Below are positions 56,346 to 64,000 of a stretch of 64,000 nucleotides of DNA, piece by piece. The notes below the pieces were generated by a model that did not search any database, had not been told where the DNA came from, and saw only the letters and a program-made list of their open reading frames with translations. The stretch comes from Macrostomum hystrix (taxonomy: Eukaryota > Platyhelminthes > Macrostomidae), in the NCBI GenBank assembly GCA_950097015.1, contig CATNEN010000039.1, positions 16,028,501-16,092,500 on the forward strand, read 5' to 3'. How positions within the stretch are numbered: position 1 is the stretch's first letter; each line of letters begins with the position of its first letter. Both the position numbers and the translations under genes were made by a program.

Positions 56346-56475
56346 CTATTTTGCCTCATTTTGCTTATCTCCACTTAACTTATCAACCTCCTTTAAATCA
56401 TTTTCTCTTTCTTTTTTTAATGAAAGTTAGCGGTGCGCACTAGATGAACCTGACTAAAGCGCGATACTATTGCAG

Positions 56476-56590
56476 GCACTCAGAGGCGACGGTTACATCC
56501 TGACTGACGGGCTGTGGCACAGGGTCAGAATTAGCCGGCGAGAATTCACACTGGCAATGACACTGGACGACAATCCGAATTTCGAGAGAA
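56476..56590 (+). CDS. NRXN: Alpha-neurexin exon: middle of LNS4
   Basis: The acceptor ACTATTGCAG (56475) is phase 0. The frame LRGDGYILTDGLWHRVRISR matches the neurexin segment around NDNEWHTVRVVRRG. It continues FTLAMTLDDNPNFER, where vertebrates read like LTVDDQ. The donor is A|GTGAGT at 56591, phase 1. Confidence 0.93.
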
Positions 56591-59500
56591 GTGAGTAAAC
56601 TTTAACAAAACCCAACTGCAATAAATGTAGATCAATTTCAAAAAAATTTTTTCTAAATTACAGCGTTATATTTTGTTTAAGTGTGCTGCTGTGTTTTATT
56701 ATTCAAATGCCTAACAAAAAATATTTAAATTCCTGCATTTGTTTGTCATGGAGTTTTCTCTGGTTTAATCATTCTATCCCTCCTGGATTTGATACTAATT
56801 TCACCCCTGCTTACTGACATGCATAGTTACTTGGTTACAAGGCTTACTGAGTGACTTAAAATATTTTAAAACTCATTACCCACTGCTTGCGGATATAACG
56901 ATATTTATAAAACTTGCCAGAATCGTCTCTTAGAAAACTTTGTAAAAATTGGCTTCTTGTGTGTTCTAGAGCAAAATTTGTACGAATTAAAAGACCCCAT
57001 TGACATTTAGGAAAGCCAGCCACTTGAACTCTACTTAAATTGTTAAATGCTGTTGAGTTTTAAGACATTTCATGGTCTGTAGTTAAAAATTTGAAAAGGT
57101 TCTATACGATGTGTCGATGAATAACGTCAGGTGTTAACCGAAGCACAAATTTCCTTATTTAACAAGCGTTTAATATTCCCCATTCGTCATGCAGATAAGA
57201 TCCAATACTCGCTCGTTATTAATTTATTTTGAGTTCATTCAAACAAAGAAACGTTATTTGGGTACTCCGAATTAAAAGCCAGCCTACTTTCAAGTAGTAG
57301 GTAAAGAGTTTTTGCTTTTCGCGCCCAAAAGTTACCAAAAAACAAAGAGAGAAATTTTGAGTTTTCAGTTTGCTGCTTAAATTATTATGCTTATCCCTGC
57401 TAATTATTTGCTCCTAATGGCGAGTGTTTATATGGAAATATGCTTCGAAATAATAAGTATATCTAAATCTTGAATAGTTCAATTAGATGTCAATCTTATT
57501 AAATTAAAAATAACTGCAAAAACATTTTCGAAGTTTAGGATAAATACTAATTCTATTTAACTTTACATTTGTCTATAATAAAAGGACAATAATTTCCGGA
57601 ATTATATGTTTTATTGCTGTAATTGCGCAGTTTCTCTAGCTAGATTAACTATATCAGTTTAATCGAATTTTCGCATCACAAAAAGAAACAGAACAAAAAG
57701 CATAATTTTTAGTTTTAATAAATAAAATTATTATTATTCTAGTTTGATGTAATATAAAATTTGAATTCAAGGAAATTTGACAGAATCAATCTAAAAATAG
57801 CTGATTTAACACTAGCTCAATGAAATTGATTCAATTGGCCATTGTACTTGCAAAATTGATAGATTGTTTAAACAAAAATGCAGAGTACTATTAATTACGG
57901 TAGCTTACTAAGATATTCTTATGGAAAAAAATTATAAATTATAAAATTATAACGTCAAGCAGTCTAACCTGACACTGCGCCCGAAAATAAACTCAACTCT
58001 CGGCGACTAAAATTCGCTAAAATTGAAAATTTCAGGCCTAACACACCTTCAGAGTGACGGACTGGCTAACCTGCTTATTACTAAAGTTATTCACATCGCT
58101 GGTAGGCGCCAGTTTGAGTAGGGTGCAAATCCAACGCGCATGCGATCAGAACAAATCGGGAACATCCATTGAAGTTTCCTTCATCATTTTTATTTTTTCT
58201 TAATTAACTTTTTATACATCCGTGTAAATGCACCAGCAAATTCACTGCGTCAAAACACAGCCATTCGTATGCCTATCTTTCTAAAGGCTATCGGACTAAA
58301 AAAATAATTTTTTTACAAAAAGCATATTTATCTGTTTAATCTTTTGATAATTTTGTCTATCTAAAATGCTAATATTATGCGTGCAATTTTTCCTGTTTTA
58401 ATTTACTTGTCATGTGAAATTTTAAAAGAAAAATCTCTACAGCGCGGCGACTTGACGAAGTCAAATCTTAACGTGATTTTTAAAGAGTTTATACGAAATC
58501 AAATGCACTTTTCAATTTTATGCCTGTTCATTGGCCGCTTCAACAGATGACGGTCCAGCGCACAATCATCATTTAATCACTGACCCAAGGGATGATCGCA
58601 ATTGCTTGAATAATAAAAACGGCTTCAGATTACCTTGCATATTTATTTATATTTTGCAACAACACCCCACAGCTCATTTCCAGCCAATTACGACTACTTC
58701 AACCCCACCTCTCCAAACCTCTTACACCCCCAGTCGGATTGGCTGCTGTCAACCCCTCCTCCACACCCTATAAACCCCTTCTCCAATCGGATTGGAGGTC
58801 GCTGCCAACCTCTACGTCACTCCCCCAGTGCCTCAAGCTGATTGGTTGCTGTCGACCCCTTGTGTCCCTCTCCAGTTACTATGAAGTGTATTCTCCCTCA
58901 TTCACCCGAAAAGCATGCTAAATAAGTCGCTGATCGGGGTGACTCGGGTGTTGCTATCAACAGTAGGACTATACCAAGCGATTTTCCCGTTCGTCTTTAT
59001 ACCAAGGGGGAAATCCCTTCAGAATTTTTTTGGCTGCTCCTGAATGCTAACAGCGTTAGGTGGTGGCTGATTGGTTGACAGACTAGGCGATGGTGTCCTG
59101 AGGTTGAGCTGCGCCTAATATTAAGGCTTGATCAGTGAAATTGGAGAAGTTAGCGTCAGCTGGTGCCCATAGTTGTAGCCCTTGAAGGTCCAGCAGCCCG
59201 TCTAGATAAAGGTAGGTGACCACCGAAGACGGAGATGATGCAGGCACATTCGGGTGACATGCTGATCAATTTTGAAGGCCTGGCAAGGCCGCACTGAGGC
59301 ACAGTGCTAATTCGTGTTTAGTGGTGTATGAAATACACTAGCTCTTATGGGAAAAATCAGACCTTCGGCCAGAACCATCGAAAATCTCGACGGTCTGAAG
59401 AGCTGGCGGCTTGTTCTTGTTTCAGAAGATGCGCAACAAAAAGTTGGCCCTTTTCTTGAGTTTCGTCTGCGTGCATTGTTCCGTTCGGGTGCAGCACAAA

Positions 59501-59908
59501 AGAATTGTCAGGGGGAATTCTGCCTTGGTAGTTCTACTGCTAAACCAATGCGCATCAGGCCTAAATATTAAAAGTGACAATTGCGCCTAGAACGACGAAG
59601 GATGAAAAATCGTTACTACGAGAATATTTTCAACTAGAACATTTTATTTACAAATTGCACAGTAATTATGTACCGTGAAAAAGATACTGATCTTTCGTAG
59701 TCAAAAGTTCTATTTTTATCCTTTTAAAATTTACTTTCCTATATACGTTACTTTAAAGTAGTAACTATCTGGCATGATTAAAAATATTAGTAAATTTCAT
59801 TACGGAGAAATAAAGTCCAGCATTTTTAGAAGCTAGAAAGCGATGGCATTGCATTTTTCGCAACATATCGGCTATCCCGGTTTTTATTTCTTATCTGCCC
59901 ACCCTCAG
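56591..59908. other. 3.3-kb intron, mostly unique
   Basis: The least repetitive intron. At 58720-58860 three diverged copies of a CGGATTGGCTGCTGTCAACC-like unit occur; the same unit forms the array at 63489. Otherwise it is AT-rich unique sequence. I find no further exon, and the 59347 frame has no family resemblance. Confidence 0.55.
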
Positions 59909-60654
59909 GCGTGGATGGCACCGAGAAGAACTTCAAACAGTTGGAGACATCCGAAATCGGTGTTGGGGCTCCTTCAGGCCAATACGCGGAAGAGGGCCAG
60001 CAGCAGCAGCAGCAGGCAGCGCGACAAAACTTCTTCTTCGGCAGTATGAGCCATTTCACATTTAACGGAATCGACTACTTCAACGCCGAGCAGCGTAGAA
60101 AACTGGACGCCGAGTCGTCAACAAGCGTCGAAGTCACGGCCAGGGAGGATGACTCCCCTGTTGACATCCTGTTGCCATTCACAGTTCGCAGCCCGCGAGC
60201 ATTCGCCGAGATGCCAACTCTCCGCCTTGTTGGCAGCTTCAACCTGCGTTTACACTTTCGCACCGGCCAGGCCAACGGTCTCCTGCTAATTAGCACCGGT
60301 GGAGCATCGCGCAACGCAGATTTTCTGCTGCTGGAACTGTTGAACGGGCGACTGCGGCTGGCGCTGAATCCGGGGCTGACTTCGGTTGTGACGCAACGCG
60401 AGCTGCCGTCGATCGCCAGCGGCCAGAGGCTCGACGACAACAGGTGGCACCAGGTGGAGCTGAGGCGACGATCTCTCCAGCGGCTGGTGTTTCGAGTCGA
60501 CGGTCAGCCGGCCGGATCGGAGGGCTTCGTTGGCGACGATGGCGGCGGCGGCTTCAATGTCAATGTGAACAAAAATAGCCTGTTTCTGGGCGGCGCGCCC
60601 GAGCACCTCATGGAGGCTAGGCGTGACGTCATCCTTTCTGGCGTTGGCTTTCAG
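59909..60654 (+). CDS. NRXN: Alpha-neurexin exon: end of LNS4 and most of LNS5
   Basis: The phase-1 acceptor CCACCCTCAG (59908) completes a serine. It reads DGTEKNFKQLETSEIG, a glutamine-rich loop (six Q) and FFFGSMSHFTFNGIDYF, the closing LNS4 strand (N-F-I-G-x-L...F-N-G in vertebrates). A linker of about 50 residues precedes LNS5: FAEMPTLRLVGSFNLRLHFR, NGLLLI, ADFLLLELLNGRLRLALNPG, DDNRWHQVELRRRS, KNSLFLGGAPEHL. The donor is CAG|GTGGGA at 60655, phase 0. Vertebrate LNS4 places a cysteine pair just after the closing strand; neither is present here. Confidence 0.95.
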
Positions 60655-60744
60655 GTGGGATGTCAAGAATAAACACCTTAGTTGTGGCGGTTGGGTGGTT
60701 GGGCCAATAAAATACACCTGATTTAGTTAGCTGCTATTTCCAGC

Positions 60745-61100
60745 AATAAAACACATCCAGGGGTTGCGGGTGATGGAGCTAGCCAATAAAACACATCCAG
60801 GGGTGGTGGGTGATGGAGCTAGCCAATAAAACACATCCAGGGGTGGTGGGTGATGGAGCTAGCCAATAAAACACATCCAGGGGTGGTGGGTGATGGAGCT
60901 AGCCAATAAAACACATCCAGGGGTGGTGGGTGATGGAGCTAGCCAATAAAACACATCCAGGGGTGGTGGATGATGGAGCTAGCCAATAAAACATCCAGGG
61001 GTGGTGGGTGATGGAGCTAGCCAATAAAACATCCAGGGGTGGTGGGTGATGGAGCTAGCCAATAAAACATCCAGGGGTGGTGGGTGATGGAGCTAGCCAA
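60745..61100. repeat. Tandem array, 40/38-bp unit
   Basis: Nine copies of a 40-bp unit: ACACATCCAGGGGTGGTGGG, then TGATGGAGCTAGCCAATAAA; the last copies lack AC. It fills most of this 480-base intron and stops ~35 bases before the next exon. Each unit contains CCAAT and a GGGGTGGTGGG tract. Confidence 0.97.
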
Positions 61101-61134
61101 TGAAACTTATTTAAAAAGCGGCTTACTTTTGCAG

Positions 61135-61426
61135 GGCTGTCTCGGCTCCGTGCACCTCTGCGGCCGTGGCATGCTGGGTGAGGATAGCGTCTCTGACGAG
61201 GCCCGGAGCAGCTCAAACGACGCCGAGTTGGCTTCGGTTTGCGACGTCCTAGACAGTCGCCTAAATCGACACGAATTCGTCGATGACCTGACGCCGAGGT
61301 GTCAACGGCCGAAGATCGAGTGCCACAGCCAGATGTGCTACTACGGCGGTCATTGTCTGCAACAGAGGGATAGCGTCGCCTGCTTGTGCGACGCCACATC
61401 GTTTACGGGCGAGTGGTGCAACCGAG
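61135..61426 (+). CDS. NRXN: Alpha-neurexin exon: end of LNS5 and EGF3
   Basis: The acceptor TTTTGCAG (61134) is phase 0. GFQ from the previous exon joins GCLGSVHLCGRGML, the closing LNS5 strand (G-F-Q-G-C-L-A-S-V-D-L-N-G-R in vertebrates, a very close match). EGF3 then has six cysteines: IECHSQMCYYGGHCLQQRDS, ACLCDATSFTGEWC; the C-LQQ-D-x-x-x-C-x-C and T-S-F-(T/S)-G phrases are almost family-invariant. The donor is G|GTGAGC at 61427, phase 1. It is the single most diagnostic exon for the neurexin call. Confidence 0.97.
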
Positions 61427-61435
61427 GTGAGCAAG

Positions 61436-62130
61436 CAGGGGCGGAGTCGGGATTGAAGACAGGGGCGGAGTCGGGATTGAAGACAGGGGCGGAGTCGGGA
61501 TTGAAGACAGGGGCGGAGTCGGGATTGAAGACAGGGGCGGAGTTGGGATTGAAGACAGGGGAGGAGTCGGGATTGAAGACAGGGGCGGAGTCGGGATTGA
61601 AGACAGGGGCGGAGTCGGGATTGAAGACAGGGGCGGAGTCGGGATTGAAGACAGGGGAGGAGTCAGGATTGAAGACAGGGGCGGAGTCGGGATTGAAGAC
61701 AGGGGATGAGTCGGGACTGAAGACAGGGGCGGAGTCGGGATTGAAGACAGGGGCGGAGTCGGGATTGAAGACAGGGGAGGAGTCGGGACTGAAAACAGGG
61801 GCGGAGTCGGGATTGAAGACAGGGGCGGAGTCGGGATTGAAGACAGGGGAGGAGTCGGGATTGAAGACAGGGGCGGAGTCAGGATTGAAGACAGGGGAGG
61901 AGTCGGGATTGAAGACAGGGGCGGAGTCAGGATTGAAGACAGGGGAGGAGTCGGGATTGAAGACAGGGGCGGAGTCGGGATTGAAGACAGGGGAGGAGTC
62001 GGGATTGAAGACAGGGGCGGAGTCAGGATTGAAGACAGGGGAGGAGTCGGGATTGAAGACAGGGGCGGAGTCGGGATTGAAGACAGGGGCGGAGTCGGGA
62101 TTGAAGACAGGGGAGGAGTCGGGACTTGCA
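61436..62130. repeat. Tandem array, 24-bp unit filling an intron
   Basis: About 29 copies of a 24-bp unit, GGGATTGAAGACAGGGGCGG plus AGTC, starting about 9 bases after the EGF3 donor and ending 32 bases before the LNS6 acceptor. The intron (736 bases) is therefore nearly all array. It is open in the exon's frame to 62154, giving TGAESGLK / TGEESGLK octapeptides if retained. Confidence 0.97.
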
Positions 62131-62162
62131 AACTCCTTAAAAAATCCATTTTGATTTTATAG

Positions 62163-62356
62163 TCGGCTCGGCAACTTTTCAATTTGGCCGCCACGGCAGG
62201 CCCGGACGTTTGAGCTTTGAATTCGCCGACGAAACTTTTCTGCCGACAACGAAACGCGACGACATCGCTTTCGGCTTCCAGACTGTTCGAGAAAATGCGC
62301 CACTGGTGCGAGTTGACGCAAGAGAGGATACCAGCGACTACATACTCATCAGCATA
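62163..62356 (+). CDS. NRXN: Alpha-neurexin exon: start of LNS6
   Basis: The acceptor GATTTTATAG (62162) gives TC to complete valine. It reads ATFQFGRHGRPGRLSFEFAD, then RDDIAFGFQTVRENAPLVRV, and ends in TSDYILISI. In vertebrate neurexins LNS6 starts with T-x-Y-I-F-G-x-x-G-G, followed by R-x-D-R-L-A-V-G-F-S-T and A-V-L-V-R-V-D...D-Y-L-E-L-x-I, so this is LNS6, the domain shared by alpha and beta forms. The donor is ATA|GTGAGT at 62357, phase 0. Confidence 0.95.
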
Positions 62357-62473
62357 GTGAGTACTATGGGGAAGACAGACTGGTGTGTGTGAGGTAAACA
62401 GAGGACGATTAAGACTTGGAAAGGAAAAAAGGGTTGAATTAAGATTTAGCTACATGTTTTCTGTTCTCAACAG

Positions 62474-62639
62474 GTTAATCGTCAGATTAGAGTTGAGTAC
62501 AACATGAAGTCCAGCACTATAGCCCTGGACAGTCCTGTTCAAGTCTCCGACGGCCGCTATCACAGGATTCGCTTCCTGCGCGAGGAGACACGCGGTAGCC
62601 TGTTTATCGATGACTACGGGCCGCAGATAAAGCATCCTG
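62474..62639 (+). CDS. NRXN: Alpha-neurexin exon: middle of LNS6, up to splice site 4
   Basis: The acceptor TTCTCAACAG (62473) is phase 0. It reads VNRQIRVEYNMKSSTIALDS, VQVSDGRYHRIRFLREETRG and SLFIDDYGPQIKHPG. These parallel the family strands around V-x-F-N-V-G, I-N-D-G-K-Y-H-V-V-R-F-T-R and the V-D...Y-P-A-G segment. The exon ends exactly where vertebrate splice site 4 lies. The donor is G|GTGAGG at 62640, phase 1. Confidence 0.94.
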
Positions 62640-62754
62640 GTGAGGCTACTCAGACCGTTCACCTGAACTCAACAGCCTGCACCTTGTCAGAAAACTGACA
62701 GCCTAACCTTCCTCAACCACTTTGGCATCTTTATCCTGGCCTCTTCTTTTTCCT

Positions 62755-62995
62755 GTCTCATATCTCAGCTGTCTCATCTCACCTGTCTCATATCTCACCT
62801 GTCTCATATCTCACCTGTCTCATATCTCACCTGTCTCATATCTAACCCCTGTCTCATCTCACCCCTGTCTCATCTCTCCCCTGTCTCGTCTCTCCCCTGT
62901 CTCATCTTTCCCCTGCCTCATCTCTCACCTGTCTTATCTCTCTTGTTTCTCATCTCTCGCCTGTCTCATCTCTCCCATGCCACATCTCAGCTATA
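62755..62995. repeat. Short array, 16-bp unit CTCACCTGTCTCATAT
   Basis: About 15 diverged pyrimidine-rich units in the intron at the splice-site-4 position. No alternative exon with conserved phase is visible in this 424-base intron. Confidence 0.88.
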
Positions 62996-63063
62996 TCAAT
63001 CTGTTGTAATTAGATTATCTCTATAGCCCGTATCGTCGAAGTAATTACCCCATTCACCTGCAG

Positions 63064-63413
63064 ACGCCAGCGTTGGTACAACTTTTAACTGGCAAAAGTA
63101 CATTCAAGTTGGCCGCTTAATGACCAGAGCAGTCAGCGGAAGCGGCCGACATCGCCGAAGCATCAGCCAGACGGCGCTAGACGACAGTCAGCACAATTTT
63201 CAGGGCCACCTGGTCGGCCTGGTGTTCAATGGACTTCCTTTGAATCGCATCGCCGCCGGCGAGGACGCGGTCAGAGACTTGGCCAGACTGCGAATTGAAC
63301 GCGAGGGCGACGTCCAGCAGGTGGCTGACTTCCGTCCTAATCTGGAAGGATTTCCACCCAAGGACCGACCTGAGTACTATCGCAACGCAGACCTGATGCC
63401 AACAACTGTGCCT
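63064..63413 (+). CDS. NRXN: Alpha-neurexin exon: end of LNS6 and extracellular linker
   Basis: The acceptor CCATTCACCTGCAG (63063) completes aspartate. The segment NWQKYIQVGRLMTRAV is followed by a basic insert (GSGRHRRSIS) and then NFQGHLVGLVFNGLPLNRIA, the closing LNS6 strand (F-x-G-x-L-S-G-L-Y-Y-N-G in vertebrates). The final third (ADFRPNLEGFPPKDRPEYYR) is the start of the stalk before the membrane. The RHRRSIS stretch resembles a dibasic cleavage site but lies inside the domain. The donor is CCT|GTAAGT at 63414, phase 0. Confidence 0.93.
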
Positions 63414-63488
63414 GTAAGTGCTCCGAAACTTAATCTGTGAATCAGCACTTTTCACCCTCATTTTGTCAACCCCTTATACTTTAACTCC

Positions 63489-63745
63489 TACCTCCCTCCA
63501 GTCCGATTGGCCGCTGTCAACCCCTTCTACTCCAACTCTCACCCTCCCTCCAGTCCGATTGGCCACTGTCAACCCCTTCTCCTCCAACTCTCACCCTCCC
63601 TCCAGTCCGATTGGCCACTGTCAACCCCTTCTACTCCAACTCTCACCCTCCCTCCAGTCCGATTGGCCACTGTCAACCCCTTCTCCTCCAACTCTCACCC
63701 TCCCTCCAGTCCGATTGGCCGCTGTCAACCCCTTCTCCTCCCCAC
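63489..63745. repeat. Tandem array, 52-bp unit
   Basis: Five copies of a 52-bp unit including TCCAGTCCGATTGGCCACTG, TCAACCCCTTCTCCTCCAAC and CTCACCCTCCC. ATTGG, the reverse of CCAAT, is present in every unit. Diverged relatives occur at 58720-58860. Confidence 0.95.
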
Positions 63746-63812
63746 CTCATTCACATTCCAATCTGGATTGGCCTGGTCTTATCAATTCCCTGAAAATGCT
63801 TTCCACATTTAG

Positions 63813-63919
63813 CCGAGTCAAACTCCGGTTCGCTGCACAGCCGAGAATCGATACCGCAGTGATTGTATCAATGCGCGCGGAATTAACCTTCCAGATTACA
63901 GAGGCGGCTCGGATAATAG
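63813..63919 (+). CDS. NRXN: Probable neurexin exon: juxtamembrane stalk
   Basis: The acceptor TTCCACATTTAG (63812) is phase 0 and the donor AG|GTAAAA (63920) is phase 2. The frame PSQTPVRCTAENRYRSDCIN, then ARGINLPDYRGGSDN, has no stop. Two cysteines and a polar composition suit the low-conservation stalk between LNS6 and the membrane. The call rests on splice phase and position rather than similarity, so it is less sure than the other exons. The transmembrane exon would lie beyond the window. Confidence 0.65.
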
Positions 63920-64000
63920 GTAAAACAAATCAATTTTTTAAATTTACCATTGGACTAGGTTTTTTAAGTATAAATTAATCAATTAATCAATAATTATACT
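63920..64000. other. Intron start at window end
   Basis: AT-rich sequence following GTAAAA, with no further feature. Confidence 0.5.

Noticed and set aside
55595..56378. Leucine- and proline-rich open frames
   Set aside because: Translation of a polypyrimidine array in several frames.
59347..59571. 74-codon frame in the LNS4 intron
   Set aside because: No similarity to neurexin or any family I recognise, and it is not needed for continuity between 56590 and 59909.

Overview
This is animal nuclear DNA. It carries a long stretch of one split gene on the + strand, an alpha-neurexin. I trace fifteen exons with GT-AG borders and consistent reading phase. They run from the end of the first laminin-G/LNS domain through EGF1, LNS2, LNS3, EGF2, LNS4, LNS5, EGF3 and LNS6 into the juxtamembrane linker. 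The signal peptide lies upstream of the window, and the transmembrane segment and cytoplasmic tail lie downstream. About 4.1 kb is coding (about 1,370 codons); the rest is intron. Protein divergence, lost cysteines and mobile element types suggest an invertebrate, perhaps a spiralian such as a flatworm. I cannot name the species.

The introns are unusual. Nearly every one is built from tandem arrays with short units (4 to 52 bp), each largely private to its intron, and many arrays start or stop within a few tens of bases of a splice site. The EGF1-LNS2 intron is about 29.9 kb (1778-31691). It holds the 23-, 20-, 15-, 16-, 19-, 24-, 17- and 12-bp arrays, long (CAGA)n and GGAGA tracts, and several retroelements.

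Mobile DNA in order: a 4.7-kb APE-type non-LTR retrotransposon (8534-13255) inserted in an AGC-rich array; a 594-bp tRNA-headed element on the minus strand with 13-bp target duplications (16570-17163); tRNA-like SINE family A (18243, 31389, 42262, 51975) sharing a conserved core; SINE family B (30986, 43290), whose second copy is interrupted by a 755-bp PIF/Harbinger-like DNA transposon with perfect ends and a 3-bp target duplication. The retrotransposon encodes a 2A ribosome-skipping motif, three PHD-like zinc fingers, an APE endonuclease, a reverse transcriptase, an RNase H and a C-terminal zinc knuckle. One in-frame TGA interrupts the endonuclease.

The only host gene I can support is the neurexin. 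Long open frames over the tandem arrays are consequences of stop-free repeat units, not genes. Exon calls rest on splice-site phase and on family knowledge; no alignment or transcript was available.
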